From the NCBI RefSeq assembly GCF_030012215.1, contig NZ_JASCXX010000006.1, positions 62,001 through 126,000 of the forward strand: 64,000 bases of DNA, given 5' to 3'. The position numbers and the translations under genes were made by a program. Positions 34,601-41,460 of the stretch are shown here, piece after piece. This stretch comes from Anaerobaca lacustris (GTDB lineage: Bacteria; Planctomycetota; Phycisphaerae; Sedimentisphaerales; Anaerobacaceae). Under the pieces are notes generated by a model. It did not search any database, had not been told where the DNA came from, and saw only the letters and a program-made list of their open reading frames with translations. Numbering within the stretch: position 1 is the first letter of the stretch; every line of letters starts with the position of its first letter.

Positions 34601-35621
34601 AGACATTGGCCCTGGCGGTCTCGAACGTCTCTTTCGCTCGCTTGAGTTCGGCGTCCTTCTTCTCGACGGAGGTGCGGAACTCGGTCTCGATCTCCTCCAG
34701 TTTCGACTGGTGTCGCTGCTCCAATGCCGCACGAGCGCCCGCCGCCGCCTCCTGGAACGCGGCATACGTCTGTTGCACCTGGGCCTTGGCCTTCTGCCAG
34801 AGGATGCGTTCCGCGAAGCCGGCGACGATCAAGGCGAGCCCGCCGGCGATCGGGTAGGCCACCCGTGCCGATGGCAACCCCGGCACTTTCGCGCCGTACA
34901 GAATCGCCAAGACCATGAGGACCACGCCCACCGCCCCTGCGGCCAGCAGGACGGGTCGTGCGCCGACGAAGATCTGGGCGGCCCAGAGACGCCGCAGCGC
35001 TATGAGGCGTTGCTCGGCCAAGGCCTGCTGCGAGGGATAGTCGCCGTCTGGAGGCAGGGGGGCTGGTTCACCCGCCCTGATGTCGCGTTGTCGGTAGAGC
35101 CGCAGAAGCCCTGCCGCCTGCTCCGAGAGACCGTCGAGGTACAAGCGGGCGTTCGTGACCGTCGATTCCGCCTCCTGGCGTCTCTGTTCGCTCCTGGCCA
35201 CGGCGCCTTCGGCCACGAATTCGGCGACCATGACGCGATCCTGGAAGTCCTTCTCGGCCTTTTGCTCCAGTTCGACGGCGGTCTGATTCACTCTCTTGCG
35301 CCGGTGCTGGATCTCGACCTTGATCTCGCTGAGCCGCTTCTCGAAGTCGGCGCGGATTTCCTCGACACGGGCGTCGCAGTGGTCTTGAATCTCCTTGCTC
35401 CGGGTCTGCTGGTGCAGCTCGACGCTGCCTTTGTCGGAGTCGTACCGATCCTGCGTTCTGCTCCTGGCGACCTCGTAGTCCGACTCGATCTGCGATTCGA
35501 CGGGCTCGACCACCTCGGCCGACAGGTGGATCGCCTCGGCCAGCGCCTGACGCTGAAGGTCGGTGTAGGTGTCGTTGCCCGGCGCCGGGCTGCGAAGATA
35601 GGCTTCCAAGTCAGCGTTCAT
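31677..35621 (-). CDS. FtsK/SpoIIIE-type ATPase resembling the type VII secretion motor (EccC/EssC-like)
   Basis: A 1314-residue membrane ATPase. Residues about 15-190 are charged coiled coil; two membrane helices lie at about 215-243 and 254-277; a second coiled coil spans about 280-420. Three ATPase-like modules follow: a first without Walker A (FTIFDPVGLG about 537, FLVIADFP about 620), a canonical second (GKTGSGKST about 778-786, VLIVDEFQVFF about 879) and a degenerate third (GQRDEVAMN about 1080, VVLLVYGLQ about 1169). Two membrane helices plus tandem FtsK modules is the EccC/EssC layout, whereas DNA translocases have one module. ATG 35621 overlaps the upstream stop (ATGA). It probably energises export of the WXG100-like proteins. 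Confidence 0.93.
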   Translation of the reverse strand: MNADLEAYLRSPAPGNDTYTDLQRQALAEAIHLSAEVVEPVESQIESDYEVARSRTQDRYDSDKGSVELHQQTRSKEIQDHCDARVEEIRADFEKRLSEIKVEIQHRRKRVNQTAVELEQKAEKDFQDRVMVAEFVAEGAVARSEQRRQEAESTVTNARLYLDGLSEQAAGLLRLYRQRDIRAGEPAPLPPDGDYPSQQALAEQRLIALRRLWAAQIFVGARPVLLAAGAVGVVLMVLAILYGAKVPGLPSARVAYPIAGGLALIVAGFAERILWQKAKAQVQQTYAAFQEAAAGARAALEQRHQSKLEEIETEFRTSVEKKDAELKRAKETFETARANVSKQRSTSLKEIEQRRREALDQLKKERDEALHLAREEYEQKRSALDHEVQQKLGEIQRQYDRQMEECRSQYETSRQHLEQRWDEGLARIRALLAKASEFDRTYVTDWNQLLDPSRTPSGTSTSLVRFGKLRLDLAPLSASVRARAAETLETAAPAEIPAVLEFPRHCSMLIQSQREGRAEAIETLRATMVRVFTSLRPGRVRFTIFDPVGLGESFAGFMHAGDYLESLVGGRIWTEAAQIRQQLEDLTGHMENVIQKYLRNEFETIEQYNEQAGELAEPYRFLVIADFPVNFNEESARRLSSIVHSGPRCGVHTLIAYDARQELPSGIDIEDISAAGIHLVYDENRFVWRDPILRQFPLTPDKPPSESVLTSIMHTVGKAGASSARVEVPFQTIAPTEEQLWSLDSSRELRVPLGRTGATRLQSFRLGHGVAQHALIAGKTGSGKSTLLHVMVTNLALWYAPDQVELYLIDFKQGVEFKTYVTNRLPHARAVAIESDREFGLSILQRLDAEMAHRGNLFRAAGVQDIAAYRSATGQTMPRTVLIVDEFQVFFSEDDKLAQDAIVLLEQLVRQGRAFGIHVVLGSQTLGGAFGLARSTMGQMAVRIALQCSEVDSQLILDDENVAARLLSRPGEAIYNDAGGSVAGNSPFQVAWLSDSVRDSYLDRVAARGFQPHEPLIVFEGNVAADIRENRQLAVCVERASSLASSCENARPAAPKIWLGSPVTIKDPTAVTLRRQSGGNVLMVGQRDEVAMNLMTAAMAALASQLPPSSLEFVILDGSPPDSPHAGAFERVASALPHTSRIVAWNDVPGVIGELSREADRRVQADQNDAATVVLLVYGLQRYRMLRRNEDAFGFSMGEEEAAPRPEVQFAGLLREGPGVGIHVVTWADTLGTLERTFDRQTLREFDHRILFQMSASDSSTLIDSPIANQLGFHRALLYSEEQGGLEKFRPYAALTDDWLAHVAKHLAGDPPRS

Positions 35622-35851
35622 AGACCGGGTCCCGAACTGTCCCTGCAATCGTGACGCGCCCCTTCGAGGGCGCTGTTCATCCGCTCCATCGCGAGAACGG
35701 CCCCGCGAATGCTCGCCTCCAGAGGCGCCATGTATTTCTGCTCGAAAGATCGGGCGTTTTCGTCGCGCCAGTTCTCCCGGGTCTGCTGCCAGTCGGACAG
35801 CAGCTTCTTGCCGGCTTGCACCAGTTTGGCGCGACCTTCAATGGCGCTCAT
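35618..35851 (-). CDS. WXG100-like small helical protein (77 aa)
   Basis: A 77-residue protein predicted to be two helices. The turn carries W28-R-D30 and F36 (NWRDENARSFEQKY), the spacing of the W-x-G plus aromatic at W+8 in ESAT-6-type proteins, but with Asp instead of Gly. No signal peptide, no cysteine pair. AGGAG lies 9 bases before the ATG, and the stop overlaps the ATPase start, so the two are translationally coupled. It is shorter than the usual 100 residues. Likely a secretion substrate or partner of the ATPase; this is inference from motif and context. Confidence 0.82.
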   Translation of the reverse strand: MSAIEGRAKLVQAGKKLLSDWQQTRENWRDENARSFEQKYMAPLEASIRGAVLAMERMNSALEGARHDCRDSSGPGL

Positions 35852-35870
35852 CTGAGAGTTCTCCTGAGAC

Positions 35871-36890
35871 TCATCTCTGTTGTCCCGTCGGCGCGGGGAT
35901 CTGTGACAGCACGTTGTTGTCCGCGTCGAAGACGGTCGCCGTTGCCTGCCGGCGGTCGATCCGCACCAGCGACCCTGCGGGCAGGCTCAAGGCGTCCTGA
36001 AGTTGTGCGGCCGCACGCACGAGGTCGGCGACGCGCACGGCGACGTACCCTTTCGTTTTCGTTTCGGCGCCGATGAACCAGCCCGAATCGCCATCGCCGC
36101 CGGCCGCCCGAACGAGAAAGGCCACATCCGGCACGCCTTCGACGCAGGCGACCAGGACCTTGTCGTCCGGGGCGGGAGCAGATCCATCATTTCGATGAAC
36201 ATCGGGATCGGCCCCCATGTCAGGCAGAGCAATGTCCGATATCCATTCCGGCGGTTTCGACACCAAAGGCGCTTCCGCCCAGACCTTCGGTGCCGGCGCT
36301 TTGTCCCGCAGCTTCTTCGGGGTGTTCTGCAGGTCCGGCTCGGGCTCAGGCCGTAACACGCTCTGAATTGCGGTCTTCTCGATATCCGCCGGTGTCTCGG
36401 GCGGCGCCAGGGCGATGTAGTCTTCCAGCGAGTCGATCATCTTGTCCAGCCGGGCGCGGGCGTTTGGGATGTCTGCGTCGATCGCGCTGACCAGGCCCTG
36501 AACGCCGCCGCGGTAGTCCGACTGCAGCTTCTCGATCTGCAGGATCCACGAGCGGGTCCGGGCCAGCTTGGACTCGGCTTCGTGCAGTCGCCGTTCGGCG
36601 ATCGCCAGCGCCTTTCGCTCCTCGACGGCCGAACTGGTCGTCCCGGACAGGGCCCGGTCCAGAACCTGCTTCTGTTTGAGGGCCAGCTTCGCCTGAACGG
36701 CCCGTTCGCGACAGACGCGAACCTGTTCGGTCCAGTATCGCCTGCGGTCCTCGGTCAGCCAGGCCAGGGTCCGCTGGATGTCGGTCGCCACCTCGTCGAG
36801 GGCCACCGCCGCCGTGTCGGAAAACGTGGCGAGCGAAGCTTTCAGAAGCTTCAGCAGGGCAACGGAGTTGATTCTGGCGTACTGGCTCAT
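35871..36890 (-). CDS. Helical protein of the secretion-like operon with a DUF2185/Imm33-like C-terminus
   Basis: A 339-residue soluble protein without signal or membrane segment. Residues about 1-175 are long helices (RINSVALLKLLKASLATFSD... ERRLHEAESKLARTRSW), like the helical substrates of type VII systems. A proline-rich linker follows (about 175-240). Residues about 245-330 form a compact domain in which DSGWFIGAE and LSLPAGSLVRID resemble DUF2185 (immunity family Imm33), by eye only. It starts 9 bp after the 90-aa gene ends and ends 19 bp before the 77-aa gene. Function unknown; possible effector, chaperone or structural subunit. Confidence 0.85.
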   Translation of the reverse strand: MSQYARINSVALLKLLKASLATFSDTAAVALDEVATDIQRTLAWLTEDRRRYWTEQVRVCRERAVQAKLALKQKQVLDRALSGTTSSAVEERKALAIAERRLHEAESKLARTRSWILQIEKLQSDYRGGVQGLVSAIDADIPNARARLDKMIDSLEDYIALAPPETPADIEKTAIQSVLRPEPEPDLQNTPKKLRDKAPAPKVWAEAPLVSKPPEWISDIALPDMGADPDVHRNDGSAPAPDDKVLVACVEGVPDVAFLVRAAGGDGDSGWFIGAETKTKGYVAVRVADLVRAAAQLQDALSLPAGSLVRIDRRQATATVFDADNNVLSQIPAPTGQQR

Positions 36891-36899
36891 CGGTCGCTC

Positions 36900-37172
36900 T
36901 TATCGCTGCTGGAGGTAGTCCTCGATGTGGCGGGCCTTCTTCATCAGAAACGATGCGTGTTGGGTCGAGGCTTCGAGAAAGCGGCTCAATGCCTTGACCG
37001 TCTGCTCGAACTCCTGGGTGAACCGTCTCTGCTCCTGGTCCATCCAGCTCTTTTCCAGCCCGTGCAGCCGGGTCTGCAACCCGCCCATCAGGGCCTCCAG
37101 ATCGGAATTGAAGCGGCTCAAATCGCGTGCGAACCGCCGCAACTCGGCCGGGTCAACGTTGGCTTTGGCCAT
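36900..37172 (-). CDS. WXG100-like small helical protein (90 aa)
   Basis: A 90-residue helical-hairpin protein. W43-M-D45 and F51 (KSWMDQEQRRFTQEF) sit at the same positions as W43, G45 and Y51 of ESAT-6. The residue after W-x is Asp rather than Gly, as in the 77-aa paralogue downstream (W-x-D-x(5)-F-x-Q in both). No signal peptide. GGAGG lies 6 bases before the ATG. First gene of the operon; a weak candidate promoter with -10 TATACT lies at 37267-37262. Probably a type VII-like secreted or structural protein. Confidence 0.87.
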   Translation of the reverse strand: MAKANVDPAELRRFARDLSRFNSDLEALMGGLQTRLHGLEKSWMDQEQRRFTQEFEQTVKALSRFLEASTQHASFLMKKARHIEDYLQQR

Positions 37173-37261
37173 GTTCGCCTCCGTGTCACGGGACCTCTTG
37201 TCCCTTCAGAATTCGGCGTCTGCCGGGCGGGCTGATCCGCCTGCGGCGGACACCCTACAAC

Positions 37262-37291
37262 AGTATACCCTATCCCACGGGACCTTGCCAC
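37262..37291 (-). promoter_or_regulatory. Weak candidate promoter of the type VII-like operon
   Basis: On the minus strand GTGGCA (37291-37286), an 18-bp spacer and TATACT (37267-37262) lie about 90 bp before the first operon gene. The -35 is imperfect. A small GC palindrome (CCGCC-TGC-GGCGG, about 37231-37243) lies between this site and the gene. Confidence 0.3.
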
Positions 37292-37309
37292 TGGTCGGGG
37301 ACCATCTGT

Positions 37310-37338
37310 TTGCAGTCTGGCTCCGGCGGGACTATAAT
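37310..37338 (+). promoter_or_regulatory. Consensus promoter driving the NtrC-type regulator, near-leaderless
   Basis: TTGCAG (37310-37315), a 17-bp spacer and a perfect TATAAT (37333-37338). The start codon at 37347 lies only nine bases after the -10, so transcription should start within a base or two of the ATG. No ribosome site is possible in such a leader. Confidence 0.75.
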
Positions 37339-37346
37339 GGGCCGCC

Positions 37347-38720
37347 ATGAGCGATTCACAGGCCGGCCATGCGAGAATCCTGATCGGCGACGACCAGCCC
37401 GACGTGCTGCGGGCGTTGCGCCTGCTGCTCAAGCCCGAGGGCTACGGCATCGAGGCGGCCGGATCGGTGGCCGAAGTCCTCGACGCCGTTCGGCAGCGCG
37501 ACTTCGACGTCGTTTTGATGGACATGAACTACGTTCGCGGCAGCACCTCCGGACAGGAGGGCCTGGATCTCCTGTTCAAGATCCATCAGACCGACAGTAC
37601 CCTGCCCGTTGTTGTCATGACCGCCTGGAGCAGCGTCGAGCTGGCGGTCGAGGCGATGCGGCGCGGGGCCCGGGACTTCGTGACCAAGCCCTGGAAGAAC
37701 GAGCGGCTTCTGACGGTCCTGCGGACGCAGGTCGAATTGGGACGCGCGCTGCGAAGGGGGCGGCAGCTCGAACAGGAGAACCTGCTGCTGCGAGACGACG
37801 CCAGACCGCTCCTGATCGCCCGGTCGCGGGCGATGCAGCCGGTGCTTGAGGTCATCGCTCGCGTCGGGCCGTCCGAGGCCAACGTGCTCATCACCGGCGA
37901 GAACGGCGCCGGCAAAGGAGTGGTCGCCCAGGCCCTTCATGCCGCCTCGGCCAGAAAGGACGCCACGCTGGTGACCGTCAACAGCGCCAGCATTGCCGAG
38001 ACGATCTTCGAGAGCGAGCTGTTCGGGCACGTCGCCGGGGCCTTCACCGACGCCAGGACCGACCGGATCGGACGCTTCAAACTGGCCGACGGGGGGACCT
38101 TGTTCCTCGATGAGATCGCCAGCATCCCGGTCAATCTTCAGTCGAAGCTCCTTCGCGTTCTGGAAAGCGGCCAGTTCGAGCCCGTCGGGTCTTCGAAGAC
38201 CCTTCACGTCGATGTTCGGATTCTCTCGGCGACCAACGCCGACATCGACGAAGAGGTGCGGGGCGGACGATTCCGGCAGGACCTGCTGTATCGCCTCCAA
38301 ACGATTCGCGTCCACGTGCCTCCGTTGAGGGAACGCCGGGAAGACATCCCGCTGCTGGCAGCGCATTATCTGCATCGGTACGCGGTTCGCTATCGCAAGG
38401 ACCTGACGGCTTTCGATGCGGCGTCGATGCAGGTGCTTCTGAACTACACCTGGCCGGGCAACGTGCGCCAGCTCGATCATACCGTCGAACGCGCGGTCCT
38501 GATGGCCCAGGGGCCGACGGTGCGGGCCGGCGATCTGGGACTTGAAGCGGCGTTTGACAACCGGCCGGCACTGGACGAGATGACGATCGAGCAGGCCGAG
38601 CAGATGCTCATCAGGAAGGCCCTGTCCCGATTCCAGGGCGACATCAGCCACGCGGCCGAGTCCCTCGGACTCAGTCGCGGGGCCCTGTACCGCCGCATGG
38701 AGAAATACGATATCGATTAA
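37347..38720 (+). CDS. NtrC-family sigma54 response regulator
   Basis: A 457-residue regulator with three domains. The receiver (about 9-125) has the acidic pair DD near 15, phospho-acceptor in VVLMDMNY near 58, and K in VTKPWKN. The AAA+ domain (about 150-375) has Walker A GENGAGKG near 185, Walker B GGTLFLDE, and the sigma54-contact loop as GAFTDA (about 231-236) instead of GAFTGA. A Fis-type HTH (about 415-457, [20 protein letters not shown]) ends it. The probable kinase lies 350 bp downstream. It is divergent from the type VII-like operon. No sigma54 promoter was found nearby, so its targets are unknown. Confidence 0.93.
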   Translation: MSDSQAGHARILIGDDQPDVLRALRLLLKPEGYGIEAAGSVAEVLDAVRQRDFDVVLMDMNYVRGSTSGQEGLDLLFKIHQTDSTLPVVVMTAWSSVELAVEAMRRGARDFVTKPWKNERLLTVLRTQVELGRALRRGRQLEQENLLLRDDARPLLIARSRAMQPVLEVIARVGPSEANVLITGENGAGKGVVAQALHAASARKDATLVTVNSASIAETIFESELFGHVAGAFTDARTDRIGRFKLADGGTLFLDEIASIPVNLQSKLLRVLESGQFEPVGSSKTLHVDVRILSATNADIDEEVRGGRFRQDLLYRLQTIRVHVPPLRERREDIPLLAAHYLHRYAVRYRKDLTAFDAASMQVLLNYTWPGNVRQLDHTVERAVLMAQGPTVRAGDLGLEAAFDNRPALDEMTIEQAEQMLIRKALSRFQGDISHAAESLGLSRGALYRRMEKYDID

Positions 38721-39070
38721 CCACTCTTTTTCTCTGTTTGTTCTTGGTTTCCAGGTGTGAGTTGGGGGTCCAGAGGAGCCTGAGATGGGAAGCGATTATC
38801 GTGATTTGGAGGTATGGATCGACGCATCGAGGAACAGGAGAAACTCGAAATTCGAATCTCGAAATCCGAAACAAGCACGAAAGCCCAAGACCCGAAGTTC
38901 GAAAGTGGCCTGCAGCCGTGAGTTTGGGACATTCGAGTTTGGGTTATTGGAATCTGTTTCGGATTTCGTGTTTCGAACTTCGGATTTAGGCGCCGCGCAG
39001 GATGGCAAGTTCCTGAAGTCCCGCCAACCCGCCACGCGCAACCAACAACCAGAAACCAACAACCTACGTT
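38721..39070 (+). other. Gap between regulator and kinase, filled by repeat sequence
   Basis: This 350-bp gap has no plausible gene. Most of it is the palindromic element at 38841-38993; the end (39030-39066) has short CAACAACC/AACCAACAAC runs. No obvious promoter or ribosome site precedes the kinase start. Confidence 0.55.
38841..38993. repeat. Long imperfect palindromic intergenic element (copy 2)
   Basis: The left arm (AAACTCGAAATTCGAATCTC then GAAATCCGAAACAAGCACG) and the right arm (TGTTTCGGATTTCGTGTTTC then GAACTTCGGATTT) are near reverse complements over about 60 nt, with a centre near 38905-38925. It is the same family as 24008-24178, with shared CGAAAC and ATTCCAAT/ATTGGAAT words. 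Confidence 0.8.
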
Positions 39071-40390
39071 ATGAGATACGAGCAGCGAATCTTCCTTCTG
39101 AGTCTCACCGCCGGGCTGATCGGCTCGGTGCCGGCCGTCGTTCTCCTTCTGGCCTCCGACTACAGCGCCGGGACGCAGGTGACGGTGATCGTGCTGCTCG
39201 TGCTCGTCGCGCTGGGCATCGCCTCCAGCATCGCCGGGAAGGTCGCCTTTCCGCTTCGGACCCTGTCCAATCTTATTGGGGCCCTGCGGGAGGGGGACTA
39301 TTCGATGCGGGCCAGGGGCGCCCGGCATGGCGATGCGCTGGGCGAGGCGATCTGGGAGGTCAACGCGCTGGCCGCATCGCTGCGTGAGCAGCGACTGGGG
39401 GCCATCGAGGCGACCGCGCTGCTGCGTAAGGTCCTGGCGCAGATCGACGTGGCGATGTTCGGCTTCGATAGCGACCGGAGGCTGCACCTGGTCAACGACA
39501 GCGGCCGGCGCCTGCTGGCGCGGACCGAGGAGGAGTTGATCGGTTGCCGCGCCGAGGAGCTCGGCTTGGCCGAGTGCCTCGAAGGCGCCACGCCTCGTCT
39601 GATCGACCTCGCCTGCCCGGGCGGCTCGGGGCGTTGGGAGCTGCGCCGAGGCAGCTATCGAGAGAGGGGTGTATCGCACCAACTGCTTTTTCTGTCGGAT
39701 CTTACGCGCACGCTGCACGAGGAGGAACGCCGGGCCTGGGAGCGGCTGATCCGCACTTTGCGTCACGAAGTCAACAACTCTCTGACCCCGATTCAATCGG
39801 TGGCCGAGAGCCTGCGGACGCTGATCGATCGCTGGCCGCGACCCGACGACTGGGATGTTGACCTCCAGGAAGGTCTGGCGATTATCGCCGAGCGGTCGGA
39901 GGCGCTGGACCGGTTCATTGGGGCCTATTCCCGGCTGGCCCGCCTGCCCCAGCCGCAATTTGGCGAGGTGGATGTGGCGGACCTGTTCCGCCGGGTGGTC
40001 GGCCTGGAGATGCGGATGCCGGTCGTCGTCGAAGGCGGGCCGGAGGTGAGCGTCCAGGGCGACCGCGACCAACTGGAGCAACTGCTCATCAACGTGATCT
40101 CCAACGCCGTTGAATCAAGCCTTCTGGCCCATCCCGCCGGAGACGGCCGGGTCGCGGTCAGTTGGCAGGCCGATGCGCACGAGCTTCGTGCCTGCATCGA
40201 CGACGATGGCGTCGGGCTGGAAAACGGCACGGACGCCTTCGTTCCGTTCTACACGAGCAAGGAGCACGGCTCGGGGATCGGCCTGACGCTGTGCCGCCAG
40301 ATCGCCGAGGCCCACGCCGGGACCCTGACCCTCGAAAACCACCTCGACCGCCCCGGCTGCCGGGCCACGCTCCGACTTCCGTTGACCTGA
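39071..40390 (+). CDS. NtrY-like sensor histidine kinase
   Basis: A 439-residue membrane kinase. Two membrane helices (about 8-28 and 36-56) flank a very short periplasmic loop, so the signal is probably sensed in the membrane or cytosol. HAMP (about 58-110), PAS (about 118-220), phospho-acceptor H in LRHEVNNSLTPIQSV (about 233) and an HATPase domain with N-box INVISNAVESS, G1 DDDGVG and G2 GSGIGLTLC complete it. The layout matches NtrY-type kinases partnered with NtrC-like regulators such as the one at 37347-38720. Confidence 0.92.
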   Translation: MRYEQRIFLLSLTAGLIGSVPAVVLLLASDYSAGTQVTVIVLLVLVALGIASSIAGKVAFPLRTLSNLIGALREGDYSMRARGARHGDALGEAIWEVNALAASLREQRLGAIEATALLRKVLAQIDVAMFGFDSDRRLHLVNDSGRRLLARTEEELIGCRAEELGLAECLEGATPRLIDLACPGGSGRWELRRGSYRERGVSHQLLFLSDLTRTLHEEERRAWERLIRTLRHEVNNSLTPIQSVAESLRTLIDRWPRPDDWDVDLQEGLAIIAERSEALDRFIGAYSRLARLPQPQFGEVDVADLFRRVVGLEMRMPVVVEGGPEVSVQGDRDQLEQLLINVISNAVESSLLAHPAGDGRVAVSWQADAHELRACIDDDGVGLENGTDAFVPFYTSKEHGSGIGLTLCRQIAEAHAGTLTLENHLDRPGCRATLRLPLT

Positions 40391-40767
40391 GCCATCGGGG
40401 GCAGATGTCACAGCAGAGGGGTTCGGCCTTCACGGATGTGTCCGAATCCGGGCGCGCCCGTCCAAAACCGGGCGCAGCCGCAGAGCCAACCCCCCATGGC
40501 GACCCCCACAGCGTGGCCCTCGCCTGGCACACTGTTTGCATCCCCTCCGTCCGAAGACGGTACAACTGCAAACGAGAACGAGTTGACAGTTCACACTCGG
40601 CCCGCCCGAGGCGGGTCAGCCGGCGAACCAGGAACCTGCGAACTGAGAACCGACAACCGGGAACTGAAGACCGGAGACCGAGCATCTTCTTGGCGCGACG
40701 CACATCGCTATAAGCAAGCGCTGTATGCCCCACAACCACCTGCCATCAGAGAAAGGATGGAGCAATC
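40391..40767 (+). other. Degenerate intergenic region upstream of the permease array
   Basis: No gene is supported. TGTCCGAATCCGGGCG (40439-40454) is repeated exactly at 41180-41195, each followed by a similar AACCGGG. At 40573-40672 there is a diverged copy of the hairpin spacer that separates the permeases further on. The region looks like the remains of an earlier duplication. Confidence 0.5.
40573..40672. repeat. Permease-spacer hairpin repeat, diverged copy (A0)
   Basis: GAGAACGAGTTGACAGTTCA and AACCAGGAACCTG then CGAACTGAGAAC match the spacers at 43869-43955 and 46466-46542. A small GC palindrome (GGCCCGCCCGAGGCGGGTC, 40599-40617) is inserted in the middle. Confidence 0.7.
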
Positions 40768-40980
40768 ATGCAGAACACCGATGGATTGACGCCGATGGAC
40801 CGAGAGCTGGAGGCGGCGCTGCGAAGCCTGCACGTCGCTCCGACGACGATTAACCGTGACAAAGTGCTGTTCGACGCTGGGCGCGCCTCAGCCCGCCGTC
40901 GCAGACACGCTGCCCAACCTCGACCGGCCCCTGACGCCGATGTTTCGGCGATTCGACCAAGGGGCGCCGGCTCAGTCTAA
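40768..40980 (+). CDS. Small protein, probable truncated remnant (70 aa)
   Basis: A 70-residue frame with GGAG 7 bases before its ATG. Its N-terminus (PMDRELEAALRSLHVAPTTINRDKVLFDAGRASARRRR) looks like the cytoplasmic part of small planctomycete membrane proteins that precede permease or sigma-factor genes, where a membrane helix would follow the arginine run. Here the frame ends after a Pro/Arg-rich stretch with no membrane segment, so a frameshift or truncation is likely. Confidence 0.45.
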   Translation: MQNTDGLTPMDRELEAALRSLHVAPTTINRDKVLFDAGRASARRRRHAAQPRPAPDADVSAIRPRGAGSV

Positions 40981-41460
40981 CAGCCGATGGCAACGTTCTC
41001 TGCCGTTCTCCACGGCCAGGAGAGACAGATCCGGGATCGGCCTGACGATTTGCCCGCCGAATCGCCGGGGCCCACGGCAGCATGTCGATTCTGAAGAGCC
41101 GGCCGGACTCCACAGGCTGCCAGCTCCGCCTGCGCCTGTTGCGGAAACGGTCGCCCGATGGACATTCAGCTTGAGTGGTTGTCCGAATCCGGGCGGGCCA
41201 ATCTCGAAACCGGGTATAGGAGATTAGAGCGATAAAGCAAATAGCTATCACGACAACGCTCCCCTCGGCGCGAATTCACGTCTTTCGCTGAAAGACGCAT
41301 ATGGCTATCACCCTCGTGCGTGACTGAGAGCCGATATAGTGTTGTCATATTAAGAGGTGTTGCTTGGCTGCTACGGGAGCTCAGGACGCAGAGTCTCTTT
41401 GGCATGCCGTTTGCCGTACAAATGAGGCGAAGATGGAAATCGCTTTGGCAGGAGAGACCG
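40981..41460 (+). other. Noncoding or decayed region before the first permease
   Basis: No intact gene is supported in these 480 bp. Contents: the second copy of TGTCCGAATCCGGGCG at 41180-41195 and an in-frame extension of the permease from 41320 that is not homologous to the starts of the other permeases. The frames present look random in composition. Confidence 0.45.

Noticed and set aside
31677-35621. Chromosome-segregation FtsK or a conjugation coupling protein
   Set aside because: There is no gamma DNA-binding domain at the C-terminus, three ATPase-like modules instead of one, and WXG100-like genes in the operon.
40573-40672. CRISPR array or tandem repeat from the GAACTG/CAACTG heptads
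   Set aside because: The units form one inverted repeat per spacer and have no regular repeat-spacer structure; no cas genes are present.
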